Positions 25,151 through 36,511 of a stretch of DNA of 64,000 bases are shown here, piece after piece (the first letter of the stretch is position 1; each line of letters opens with the position of its first letter). A program made the translations under genes and the position numbers. Origin of the DNA: Phycomyces nitens (Eukaryota; Mucoromycota; Mucoromycetes; Mucorales; Phycomycetaceae); contig JAHRBC010000003.1 of the NCBI GenBank assembly GCA_022702545.1, positions 2,294,001 to 2,358,000 of the forward strand, given 5' to 3'. Below the pieces are notes generated by a model. That model was given only the letters and a program-made list of their open reading frames with translations. It was not told where the DNA came from and searched no databases.

Positions 25151-26036
25151 TTGGTCATCACGTAACATCCCTCTACTTAATTGTCAACTCTGTTTCTGGT
25201 ATGTAAATCGATTATTCTATTACCCAATTCACCCATACTAATTTACTTTACCCCATCTCTAGTCAATCTAATCATACAAGATGCCATGCCATGCCGCACA
25301 ACTCAGCCCCACTTTGTCCGTTCTTATCCATCCCTTACAATGTAAGTATAAAATACCTCGCATCTTGAACAACACCCGCACTCTTGAATATATGTCACTA
25401 ATATAACTTTTATTGTATTAGAATACTGCCGCAACCACCCAAATCGCCGTCGGTCCCTATTTTCAGGTATTGTTCAGTAGTGAAGCACCCGATCCAAGTA
25501 GTATCAAGTAGGCCGGTAGAAGCGGCAAGGATAAACAGTAATAGTATTAGAGCTTGTGTACAGAACCATTCTATTCTTTCCAATAAACACAAATATAAAC
25601 CATAAACCTAATAAGTACGGGGTATAAAACAATGGGGGGGATCATTCTATGCTTGATTGCACAGTAATAGTATTCGATGATTGGTTAATTGCTTGAGGAT
25701 ATCCTTGATACCATGGAGAAAGCCAGCTTCTCCCCAACTTTATTTGCTGTGTGTAATCGTCTTTTCAATTTATAAACACATAATCTATTACACTAAAAAC
25801 ATAGTTTTAAGCACAAAAATCTGGTAAACACCAAAAATCTATATGCAGAAAAAGCTAACGAACCCTACTCTCCCAAAAGTTTTCAACTTTGCACCTGTAT
25901 GAGATTCGACTTTGAGCCCAGGAGAAACCTTGCTTACTCCCATACTCGTAGTATTCTGTTCTCCCCTGAAAACCTAAACTTTTCCCCTATTTATTTCTGG
26001 TTATATACATGGTTTTACCCCACAGTTTTTGCAGTG
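25151..26036. other. B2 right terminal region
   Basis: Noncoding DNA similar to B1 14400-15297 (shared stretches near 25160-25480 and 14410-14800), ending in the right TIR. One more AG|block|GTAAGTA pattern is visible near 25265-25345. No open frame of note. Confidence 0.5.
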
Positions 26037-26039
26037 CAG

Positions 26040-28198
26040 AATGCATAGACAGGGCCAAAGTCAAGCATGGACTCACGTAAGTGCATATGCAGATGCATGT
26101 TTGGTGTGATGCTGACAGTTCCATACAAAATCTTGCACTTTTCACCAAAATTGCCAAGGAGCTGGTGTGCCTCGTCTATACTCTGAGTTGTGACAGATGG
26201 TCCTGTCAATAGATGGCATGCATCAACGAATACTAGCCAGTTATTGTAGTCTGTTTCTGGCAAAGCATTCTCCAGGACAACCAGCGAATACACAAGACAC
26301 CACGATCGCCACTCGTCTGCCTTCATATATGGGAACCCAGAAGCAATTTTGTTAGACAATACAGCATATCCAGGAGGAACAAGAATGGAATCTGCCAGAT
26401 GTTGCATGCGGGCAAGAGTGGTGCTGGGAAAATAACCGAGGTCTCTCCAAATGCTGATCATCCGTTTGGCTGTACCAAGAAACAAGTTGTGCATAGGATC
26501 TACAATCGTACACCAGACAGGATCAAAGTAGTGTAGGCGATGCAATTCAGAATATCAGGTACCATTGTTTTTCTCCAACTCTGCCCGTTCGACGTCTGAT
26601 TCTGCATTGAACCACATTTCGGCATGCACAGCATTGGCTGCCTTTTCTCTTGGTGTCCAATTGTCAACGTCAAACCCAGAGTAATCGATCTTGCTTGATC
26701 CATCGATCACCGAAAACTGACGTGCACACTTGTGACAAGCGTTGGTGCTTGCATGCCCTGTAAATCCCGCGGTTTTTCTTGCAGCTGGTATATCGCAGGC
26801 AACACACATGAGAGCAGCACGAACACGAACACCACCAGGGAACATGGCCGTCTTGATTGTCATTCCAGTGTAAAAGTCAACCAACTCGTCAACAAGAGGC
26901 TCAAGAAAGTTGTTCATCTGATTGGTCTTTGCTTCCTTTGGCCCTGGCATGATGCCAACAAGAATGATGTTTTCTGGCTTCATCCTTTCTTCTCTGGGCA
27001 AGTTATTAATTGACAGATATAAAGCACCACTGGCATGAGTGCGCCCATCGAATGGCTGAAACCAATCCACGTTCAATGTCAACATGAGGGAATAGTCATC
27101 GTCAACAAATGGCATATCATTATCATCGAGCAACTCATTCCACATTGCACCATCATATATGTCAAGGAAGGTGTTCTCCACGGTCTCTCTTGATCTCCAT
27201 TGGAACAGCTTGTCCTCAAATCCAGGCTTACAGAGATACTGTGTCAAAGTATTCTTGAGTGAGCTGTATGAGAATACCATGAACGGGATTGGATCTCTGG
27301 CAGATGGATTGGTGAAAATTGGATTGTTGCAAATTTGGGTATGCGTGCTGGAGTATTTCTTGAAAGTGCATGTTGGCTGATGATTGTCTGGCGAGTAGAT
27401 TGCAAAGCACTTGTTGCAAACGGTGTACTTTACAATGCCTTTGGTCATTACATCAAATCCGGTCATTGCTTTCAAGGCATTGACAGTAAGTGGCAGGTCA
27501 GCATCCTTCTCAAAGGCAACAAGAAGATGGTGAAAGAATTTGAGCATGGCCAATCCTCCCGTTTGAACCAAGTAGAATGCTTGGAAGATAACGCCAAAGA
27601 TAGCCATGAACTGGCTGGTTTGGGACATGTTATGAATCTTCAAGGATCCAACTACAAAGGAAAGTATATGATAAATAACTTGTATACAATTAAATATGTT
27701 TGTATTTTATGTATACATACTTGAAGCCATCATTTGTTCAAAACCATTGCCGCCATCAATCTCAGTCTCATCTTCATCGCTAGATTTATCATTTGAATCA
27801 GAATCCTCATTGTCAGCTGCAATGAGTGATGACTCAACATCTGATTCCTCCTCAACGTCAAAAACATCGTCTTCTCTCAAGAAAGGTATCTGTTGTCCAG
27901 TAGTTTTGACTGACATGATAGAAAAGCTGTCTTCATCTATAATAAAATAAAAGTTAGTACCTGTAATTGATAACCAAAATATATTGCACTTACAATCAAT
28001 AAACTCATTAGAAATATCAGGCATTATGATATCTGACTCTTCTTCAACTGTGCTTCTGACATTGGCTGTAATAATTAACAACAAATATTATTAGATTATG
28101 AATAACGATATACAATTTCACTTACAATCATCTCTATCCTTGGGACCAATGCTTGACACATTATCAGAATTCTTATGGCGCATGAATGTCTGTGCATT
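26040..28198 (-). pseudogene. A2 transposase, 5' part (exon 4 start and exons 1-3), cut by G
   Basis: Exon 4 runs 27651-26040, exon 3 27936-27721 and exon 2 28065-27994. Exon 1 survives only as 28198-28126 (the end of the zinc module, ...TFMRHK). A TGA stop at 26555-26557 replaces CGA of A3 after LEKNNGT. Against A3 most differences are C-to-T or G-to-A, often at CpG (for example near 27003, 27278, 27450). The start codon lies beyond the G insertion, so this copy cannot make a full product. Confidence 0.9.
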
Positions 28199-28853
28199 CA
28201 CTACAAAAAAAAAGGGCCCGGTTTTGGACTTGGTTTTTTGTAAACCAAGTCTTTTGGACATTGTATATTTATAGACCATTAAATATCTCCGCTTTATTAG
28301 AGATGTACAGTGATTTATTAGTACACCAATAACACTTCCTATATTTTATACTTCATTTCCCATTGGTTCTAATTTATGTGACCTTTGGCTATTTAGTATT
28401 CTTAATTGGACACATCTTTGTTTACCTTAGCTCTAATATTATATTTAATTGGCTATTACTCTAATAGCATTTATTTAATTGGTTCTTAATTATATATATT
28501 TTAGATTAATAGTATATTTATTACTATAAATTTACAGATTTAATTGGTTCATAATTTCATTCTGTTTTAATAATATATTTATTAAACAATAATATTGATT
28601 TAATTGGTTCTTATTTTATATATCTTTTAGATTTATCATACATTTATTATATAATAATTATTAATTTATGGCAATTTTCATATCTTTATTAATGTTAATA
28701 TTATTTAATAATAATAATGATTATCATATTCTTACCAATTTAATAACTTACTAGTTATCATTGTCTCCTGCAACGATCTTGCCAAAGTTGGCCAACTCTT
28801 GCAACAGATGCCCAATTATTGTGGCATCTAGTAAAATCAATTCCTTGCTCTTT
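28199..28853. mobile_element. Fragment G: left end of another CACTA element
   Basis: The fragment starts CACTACAAAAAAAAAGGGCC exactly where A2 exon 1 is interrupted. The target continues CTGCAATATTCC in A3 but is absent here. The 655 bp are very AT-rich with about five spaced copies of a TTTAATTGG motif (about 28403-28610), which look like subterminal repeats. No gene is present. F' has inserted at 28853 after TTT. The other end of G is not in the window. Confidence 0.6.
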
Positions 28854-28886
28854 CACTACGGCGGAAGGACCGGTAGCTGTGCCGAA

Positions 28887-29579
28887 AACGGTAGCATAAC
28901 TACCGTTTTTTATGATTTTTGAGCACTTTATCTCCGCAGATTGTGGTTGAAAGGTAATGTCATCAATGCCGATTCATAAAAGTCGCATGGAATGTCTTTT
29001 CATCAGGCAATGAGGTAGTTGTAGTACCATAGAAAGGGCTCGTAAATTTTTAGGCAACGTTATTTATTGAAATGAACATTTTATTTGGTGTTAATGATGT
29101 TGCGCATTTTTGAGAAAAATAATTTTTCACCTGTGTGAACAAAACAGTAGCATAACTACCGTTTTTTTGAAACCAATTTTTTGTTTTTGATATTATTAGC
29201 CATTTTATTTTATTTTATATGACATTAATATTTATTAGAGCACTTTATCTCCGCAGATTGTGGTTGAAAGGTAATGTCATCGATCCCGAATCATAAAAGT
29301 TGCATGGAATGTCTTTTCATCAGGCAATGAGGTAGTTGTAGTACCATAGAAAGGGCTCGTAAGTTTTTAGGCAACCTTGTTTATTGAAATGAGCATTTTA
29401 TTTGGTGTTAAAGATGTTGCGCATTTTTGAGAAAAATAATTTTTCGCCTGTGTGAACAAAACGGTAGTTATGCTACCATTTTTTGAAACAATTTTTTTGT
29501 TTTTGACATTATTAGCCATTTTATTTTATTTTATTTGGTATTGATATTTATAAGGAAAGAAAAAAGAAAAAGAAAATTT
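28887..29579. repeat. Subterminal tandem repeat and ACGGTAG palindromes of F'
   Basis: Two roughly 320-bp units (sharing ATTGTGGTTGAAAGGTAATG, GCAATGAGGTAGTTG and GTGTGAACAAAAC blocks) follow a palindrome ACGGTAGCATAACTACCGT at 28888-28906. Similar palindromes and units occur at the right end of F (52490-53110). They are probably transposase-binding sites. Confidence 0.7.
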
Positions 29580-30470
29580 TTATAAAGTGGCAAGGTTCCC
29601 CATGGTCACACTCAGATTGTCATTAAACACGTAATATGATGCAATGATAAAGAACTGATTACTACTCGGAGGGTACTGGATGAGCCCAACTTGATGCTGA
29701 ATGTCATCCACATTAACAGCATATTTTGGCTGGGTTGTTTGTCCAGTTGAGCTGTGTGACCGCCGTATTACGATTGGCACAGATGAGTCATGGGCTGCTG
29801 TACCATGCTCTTTCATCACTTCAACGAATGCCAGAAAGTGCGGTGTGCCATCAACCTCTTTATGCTCAAAATAAAATTCCACGGTGCCAACAAACCAGCT
29901 TTGAATAGTTATATTGCGACGGCTAGATAAAAATATAAAAAATGCGAGTGATCTCTATTTTGTATTTTGACTAATACCAATACTCACTTTCTGTATGGAC
30001 AGGTGAACATCACATGATGATTGCCACGTCTGGTCTCGTTTTTTATTCTTCGGTACATACATGAAGAATGTACGGTTGAATTTTTCCAAAGACGAGAAGC
30101 AACAACAATCGTCGGGTCATCAAGTTCAATACTGTCCATACCACTGTTTCGCACATAGTACTTTGCCAAAGTATTCTTGACAACAGGGCTGCTGACACCT
30201 TCCAAGTCATCATCATTCAAACTGGCATGTCAGTTGAATGGCTCCCATAGCTGGGCAGCACTTACACCATCTGGAAGATCTAAGAAACTTGCTTCATTAT
30301 ATGTGGACGGCTGACTTGTACTAGGATAATTCTGAGAGCTGTTTGCTGAACTGACAAAGCTATGAACAGCAAAGCGCTCAACAAGCAAACTGGCATTTCT
30401 ACCGCCCTTCAAGTTTGACGTGATAAGCTTGGAGTATACTCTAATTACTTTTTCCATGGGTAGGTAAGAG
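29580..30470 (-). pseudogene. F-family transposase, C-terminal remnant in F'
   Basis: The last exon 29922-29580 encodes GTVEFYFEHKEVDG...HFLAFVEVMKEH...GLIQYPP. The preceding exon, from about 30470 to 29988, encodes VIRVYSKLI...LKGGRNASLLVERF and a region like F exon 6. They are joined by a GT-AG intron. A TGA at 30230-30232 interrupts the longer exon, at a spot where F reads CGT. Upstream of about 30470 the sequence jumps to the F divergent promoter, so exons 1-5 and the start of exon 6 are gone. Confidence 0.8.
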
Positions 30471-30599
30471 ATTATTTGACTAATAATAGCAACAGCAGCA
30501 AAGACACTTCTTGGTCAATGATGACAAAATCAACGTACCTGTCATCAATGATTGTGGCCAGTGAGGCACGGCTAGGACAATAGCACTCCACATTTACAA
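30471..30599. promoter_or_regulatory. Remnant of the F divergent promoter in F'
   Basis: This segment matches, inverted, F 48910-49035 (shared ATCAATGA...GACAGGTACGTTGATTTTGT-type blocks). It separates the two truncated genes. Both its edges are deletion junctions. Confidence 0.55.
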
Positions 30600-30986
30600 G
30601 TGCAAAAGAATGTGGTGTGCCAAGAATCTTCTTCAAGACACCTTTAAGAGTGCAAACCAGACTTGTAAGAGAAAAATAGCAGAGAACAGCCAGGCAAGTT
30701 TATTAATTAACAAACATTTGAATATGCATTATAATTAATATAATATTTTTATTATGTTATAGCAGGAAAGAGCAAGCAGTTCTTTTCTTTCGGAAGATGA
30801 GGTATTTCAAACGGATGACGAGGCTGAATCCCCAATCATGACAGATGTACTATAAGTTAGAGCTTTTTTGTTGCTCATCTATTCTCAATTTAATATTAAT
30901 ATAATATTTCTACTGTTTGATATAGGTTTACACCACTAGGAATGAGCAATGAGCCTTCATCTAAGAGAAACAGACTAAGTCTTTAA
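30600..30986 (+). pseudogene. F-family accessory gene, 3' remnant in F'
   Basis: It retains the end of exon 2 (to 30693, followed by a GCAAGT donor as in F), exon 3 (30763-30851) and exon 4 (30926-30986, stop 30984). The first exon and most of exon 2 are deleted. The donor after exon 3 reads ATAAGT instead of GTAAGT, a G-to-A change that would abolish splicing. Confidence 0.75.
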
Positions 30987-31869
30987 TATTCTTTAGGCTG
31001 CTCTTATTGGTTCTCTCATATTTTTAGTATATGTTTTAGCGCACTTTTTCTTTTCCTCTTTTCCTTTAGCTGTTTTATCTTTGCTTTGGTCCTCTCCTTT
31101 GAAATAAAATCGAATAACTCTCCATTACGTAAGATTGCCACCTTAATAAATGCCTGATTGGCATATTGTATACCACATCTTCAGCTCTGTTGTTTTTAAT
31201 CTAGGAATGAAACACACATCTCGCCCTTTTTCAAGCACCAAAAAAATGAAATTTTTTTATAGCTGTATTACGCCGAGGTTAGTTTATATTTCTTTTCTTT
31301 TCTTTGCTCTACTTTTTGAAATAAAACTAAATGACCCTCCCTTATGTAAGGTTGTCAATTACATAAACATCCGATTGGAATCTTGTATACCACATCTTCA
31401 GCTCTGCTATCTTTAATCAAGGAATGAAACACTCATCTCATAATTTTTCAGACACTAAAAAAAGGTGAAAATTTTTTACAGCTATATTACACTAAAGTTT
31501 GTCGTTCCCCACCTCCCCACCTGGGAATCTCTGTAGAATATGCATATTGTTTTCTTAATGATGTACTCATTCTGCCAACTACCATTATATTCGAATTAGT
31601 TTTAAATCTTATGAGCTGACTTTACAGCAATATATTTTCTATGGTAAGAATATTATAATATGTTTACACTCTTTAATTAATCATATTGCGCATTCTCTAT
31701 TCTCCTTCTACTGCATCTAGTATTTACATCTGTACGTTTCATAAAGTGGCATTAATTCAAGAGATGCTTGGTATACCGATTAACAAGCACAATATATACT
31801 GGTATGCTATCCAAAACAATATGCTTGGTTTATTTGATCGCTTCATTCTCTGACCACAATATCTTTATA
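30987..31869. other. Noncoding left-half sequence of F' up to A3
   Basis: This matches F 46170-47570 in inverted orientation, including two partly repeated blocks (GGAATGAAACAC...AAATTTTTTA, about 31200 and 31420). It ends in part of one 159-bp repeat unit. No genes. Confidence 0.6.
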
Positions 31870-33081
31870 CACTGCAAAAGAAGGGCCATTTTAGTATACT
31901 GATATTTATAAAATTCTTGACTGAATGATAAAGATTTGATATAAAATTTGCCAAATTTTTTAATATTAAATTTTTAGGATTCGTTGTCTGAATGATTCCA
32001 ATCAGTATACTGAAACGTCAAAGCGCAAAAAGCAAAAGGTGGGTTATTTTTTTTGTGCTTTTTTTTGTCACGAAAATTGGGGGGTTTCTTTTTTTTTCGT
32101 CCCATATTTTCTAGCCCCGAAGGATTCAGTTCTTTAAATTACTTTATATAGGTTGCTCTTTTCAATATTAAAGCAGTGTCCTCATAGGATTCAGTATGAA
32201 TTCGGTATGAATTCATGGCAGATACAGGCCAAAGATGTAGTTTATAATAGTTTTTATTGGATAAAAAAGCTTTTCTAATGTTTTCTATTCGTTCTCATTT
32301 CTACTCCCTCCTAATTTTATTGCCTAATATGCTAGCCTTGCCCTTTTCTCAATTGGATGGGTATTCTTTTACTCATCCGGAGAATATATGGGTTACCCTG
32401 GTCTACTAGACCCCCCCTACCTTCCTTTGTTACTTGCTGCGGCACTGCTTACGTGGGTGTTTGTTTTCTTTTGAAAAAAAAAGGGTGGCTAGATAATTTT
32501 CATAGGTGTATTTTAGCAGACTGTAAAATAATTTGAATGGAACAACAATACTTACATTGGTATTTATATCGAGAAAACTTGAATACTTTGATAAATGGTA
32601 TAAAAAATTTCGGTAATATCTATGAAGAATATGTCAGGAAAATAATATAAACGTTGAGTGGTTATATACTTACTTGGTCATCAGTGTAATGGGCGCAATG
32701 GGCGCAATGGCCAACCAGATGAAGAATATTTCGATTACATCTATTAGATAAGAGATTAGTAAAGTAATATAAGGGCTGAAAGGTTGTATACTTACTTGGT
32801 AATGGGTATAGCGGACACAATTACTGACCAGATGACATGGAATCGGCACATACCAGATGACCGAAAAAATTCTAATGAATGGAACGAATGTTAATAAAGC
32901 ATGTCTAGTGTATAAAGGAGTGTCATCATACCATAATATACAGCAAAGTGCTCCTCTGTATTTGTTTGTAATGGGAGGCCGTGAATTACTAAGCAGAGCA
33001 ATGAGCTTGTGGAAACTGAATGAGATAATAAAAAAGAACATTACCAGTATACCAGAGTTATTGACATAAACCAGCAGCCCT
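31870..33081 (-). ncRNA. A3 terminal region and distal part of third-transcript chain
   Basis: Inverted copy of A1 5400-6610. GTAAGT donors read on the minus strand recur at the equivalents of A1 5688, 5810 and 5928. C has inserted in the block equivalent to A1 5379-5430; the rest of the chain continues at 39241. CCT 33079-33081 is the left target duplication of C. Confidence 0.35.
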
Positions 33082-33333
33082 CACTGCAAAAATACCCCCG
33101 ATTCCCATATGTGTAGTTGATACAGTTGGTATGGGATATAAAGGTCAATTTTCTAGCTCAGGCCATTTTTTGTGAGTTAAGAGAAAAAACCATATTTTTG
33201 ATAGATTTTATTGGTTGTAGAGAATAGTGTAGCATGAAAAATAAATATTAAACTCAAATCATATCAAATAAACTGTACCTGAGTATATCTTCTTTACTGT
33301 TAAACCAAAACATTTTAAATTATTTATTAAACA

Positions 33334-36300
33334 ATGGCTCCTATCCGTAAATCTACAAGAACAAAAGAATGCAGATGTTCTATTTGCAAGAACAAAGAGG
33401 GAGGATTTGATTTTCTCACAGCTCAAACATTTAAGCGTCATATGCTTAAAGATGCCAAAAACAGTTTTTTTGGTGGTAGATGTAAGATATATTTTATATT
33501 TGGATTTGTAAATTATTTAATTAATAATAAATATGTTTTTGAATTAAATAGCAATGGAAATTGTTGATGATGAAGAGCAATACTTTGAGGCCGTAGACAA
33601 TGTAGAGGCCATGGATTTTGAGTCTGGTGGTAAGGATTTTTTAAAATTTTATTGTTTTTTTATTAAACCAATGTTGTTACACTTGGGCAGACTTGGAAAA
33701 CGATATTGAAGGACATGAGGGGGTACAAGAACCCATTAGAAACCTACCTCTTTCTGAATCTGACGCCATTTTTGGTGCAGAGGATGAATGCAGCTCGTTT
33801 GGTGACTCTGACTCTGACTCTGATAACGAAAGTGAAGATGAGATGCTTGATAATGAAGGTTTGTGTAGTACCTGAAATGCTAATCCACCCATCTATATAG
33901 ATTGTATATTAATGAGGTGTTTTGTGTTGATATTTTTCAGAATTCAACTCAGAATTGAGTTTCATTCATGGCTTTGTGGTCAAGGCTCTTGCCCTGTTCA
34001 TTTCCTTTTACGTTGTCAATGAAGGCGCAATTATCTTGATTGCAATCGTAAACAAGATCTTGGATTTTTTGGCGATTCTTTCCGAGTCCCATCAAGTGTC
34101 TCTGGTCTAAAAAGCATGGCAGGAATGGATACATTGACAAAGGGCATCAAGAAATATGTTGCATGTGGTGAATGCCACAGTATTTATGAGAACGATGGTG
34201 CACCTCTTTTCTGTACCTTTGACAAGTTTGGAAATAGCGCCTTGTGTGGCCATAGCTTGTTCAAGTCCAGTTCGTCCACAATCCCAAAGAAGTCGTATGT
34301 GTACCAGTCAATCAAACACTCTCTGCAAACTCTCTTTTCTCGGCCCGATTTCGAAACCCAAATCAACTCTTGGAATCGTGGTCCCAAAGTGGAAAAGACG
34401 ATGTTTGATGTGTATGATGGTGCGATGTGGAACAGTGTTAAAGACATCAATGGCAACCTCTTTGTTGATGACAGCCGCTCTCTAATGTTGACACTGAATA
34501 TTGACTGGTTCCAGCCATTTGATGGTGTCTCATATTCGTGTGGTGCCATTTACTTGGCAGTAAACAATCTTCCTCGCGATGTCAGGTTTAAAAAGGAGAA
34601 CGTCATCCTCGTTGGATTAATGCCAGGCCCCAAAGAAGCAAAGACGTCTGAAATCAATAACTATCTTAGACCTCTTGTTGATGAATTGGAAGAACTGTAC
34701 CAGGGAATTATACTCAAGACCCACCAATGTCCATCTGGTGTGAGAATCCGCGCTGCTCTCTTTGTTGTTGCTTGTGACATCCCTGCCGCAAGAAAAGTAT
34801 GTGGGTTCACATCCCATACAAGCACAAACGCCTGTCATAAATGCAATCGTCAGTTCACTCGGTTAGCTGGCACAAGCTCTGTTGATTATTCTGGATTTGA
34901 CTTCTCAAAGTGGCTCCTTCGCACTAGAGATGATAATCGTAAGGATGCTGAGGTCTGGAGAAATGCAGCCACTCAAACTGAGAGGCAGCGCCTTGAAGTT
35001 GCCAGTGGTGTTCGCTGGTCCGAACTGCGTCTCCAGTACTTTGACGTTGTCCGCTGCACGATCATCGATCCAATGCATAATCTTTTCTTAGGCACTGCCA
35101 AGAGGATGATGGAGAGATGGGTTGCAGATGGAGTAATCAACAATAAGAGTTTTGTTGCCATGCAGAAGATGGTAGAGAAGATGGTGTTGCCTGCAGACTA
35201 CACAACATTAAGGACGAAGATTGGAAAGGGATTCCCCTTTATGAAAGCTGATGAGTGGAAATCGTGGTGCTTGGTGTACTCTCCTGTGGTGTTAAAAAAC
35301 GTGCTGCCAATGCCAAAATTCAAGAACTGGATGTTTTTTGTCAATGCTTGCCGTTGTCTGACAAAGCCAAGTATCTCTGAGGACGATATTGAGGAAGCGC
35401 ATCATAATCTAGAGCAGTTTGGTAAAGGTTGTGAGCAACTGTATGAGCCTGACCTCCTCTCTCCAAACATGCACCTACATCTTCACCTTCGTGAAACCAT
35501 TCTGGACTTTGGGCCAGTTTACAGTTACTGGCTTTTTGGTTTCGAGAGGTACAATAGTATACTCAAGAACATCAACACCAACAGGAGAAGTGGTTTTGAG
35601 GCCACGTATATGAGAAGTTTCATTGAGGATACAAGAAAGGGAGATTTTGTTCGCGGTTTCCTAGACACACCAAGTGGACAATACTTCTCAGACGTATTTA
35701 GCAAGTTGACCATCCATCAAGACATCACCTCAACCCAAATTCCGTACCTTGATTTGTCTGCCTTCTCATTGCCAGAATTCCTTGAATTTGCAGAGAACCC
35801 ATTGTTAACAGTCCACGGTAACGAGCCTTTGCCACCATCAACTCTGCCATTGAAAAAGAAACCAATGAGCATAATGCCTAGACTGGAATACAATTGTCTA
35901 GTGGAGTATTACCAGGTTGTCCATGGGGACAAAAACATTAACAGCTGCAAAGACACCATGGCCTCGACCGCTTTTGTCAATGACTGGATTGAAATGCTTG
36001 CGTCAATCAACATCATGGGCCAAATATTCAAAGGAAGGAGTGGTAAACGTCGAAATGGGTCATACATCCAAGCATTATTTGTTGAGGAAAAGACCGAGGC
36101 AGTGTACGCGTATGTTGGAGAGATTCAGTATCTATTTGTTCACACATTTAGTCCTGCTGTTTCTTCTTCGCATTGTGGAAATGCCTACGACAGTCAACAC
36201 ACTTTTGCTTTTGTAAATTGGTTCAAGACCACATCAGACACCACCAGAGAGGCTGAAGGAATTGAGGTTCACAAGGATGAATTTTCGGCTCTTGACTTTC

Positions 36301-36416
36301 AAAGCATTCTTCCTGTCCATCGGATTCTCCTGCCTGTTGCAATTGTGGATTATAAATCTAGTAGTAACATTAACAAAAAACTAGTTGTCCCTTTGCCTAG
36401 AAAGGTTTCTGCCTAA
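33334..36416 (+). pseudogene. Tnp2-like CACTA transposase, copy C, one frameshift
   Basis: The exons are 33334-33481 (148 nt), 33552-33629, 33691-33858 and 33941-36416. All junctions are phase 1 and GT-AG. Exon 1 has CRCSIC...KRH. Exons 2 and 3 are acidic (SDSDSDNESEDEM). Exon 4 starts in frame (IHGFVVKALALF) but loses frame in the six-T run 34065-34070. One extra T would continue into FRVPSSVSGL and the remaining 766-codon frame. That frame has a zinc-ribbon-like CGEC...C, LTLNIDWFQPFDG, LMPGPKEAK, ACDIPAARK, NACHKC, DPMHNLFLG, and the C-terminal GEIQYLFVH...ILPVHRILL...PLPRKVSA. With perfect TIRs around it, a sequencing error in the T run is a real possibility. Confidence 0.85.
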
Positions 36417-36511
36417 ATATATTTATCTTATCTCTCTTGTTCTTAATCATAACTTCATAGTTTGTTTTGCGAATCATGTGTTTAAAAAGTAAAAAAGACA
36501 AAAACAAAGAT

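Larger units (their letters stand above)
18684..26036 (+). mobile_element. CACTA-type element B, copy B2 (7353 bp)
   Basis: The left end CACTGGGAAAACGGT (18684) pairs with the right end ACAGTTTTTGCAGTG (ending 26036), 12 of 15 matching. The target duplication is CAG (18681-18683, 26037-26039). It is inserted in A2 transposase exon 4. It is longer than B1 because of a tandem array at about 24064-25150. Confidence 0.95.
8192..28198 (-). mobile_element. CACTA-type element A, copy A2, split by B1 and B2, 5' end cut by G
   Basis: A2 runs on the minus strand with its accessory-side end at 8192. It is present as three blocks: 8192-9041, 15298-18683 and 26037-28198. B1 and B2 occupy the gaps, each flanked by a CAG duplication. 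At 28198, inside transposase exon 1, the sequence switches to a new CACTACAAAA end (G), so the A2 5' terminus is missing. It differs from A3 mainly by C/G-to-T/A transitions, many at CpG, which suggests it is the older copy. Confidence 0.85.
28854..31869 (-). mobile_element. F': deletion derivative of element F, cut by A3
   Basis: It begins CACTACGGCGGAAGGACCGG, matching the right end of F (reverse complement CACTATGGCGGAAAGACC). It holds the last part of the F transposase gene, then directly part of the F divergent promoter, then the last part of the accessory gene, so two internal blocks have been deleted. It ends inside the F 159-bp repeat, where A3 starts at 31870. The far end is missing. 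Confidence 0.85.

Noticed and set aside
31150..31416. Small plus-strand frame in F'
   Set aside because: It uses sequence homologous to noncoding F DNA, is not kept open in F, and has no recognisable features.
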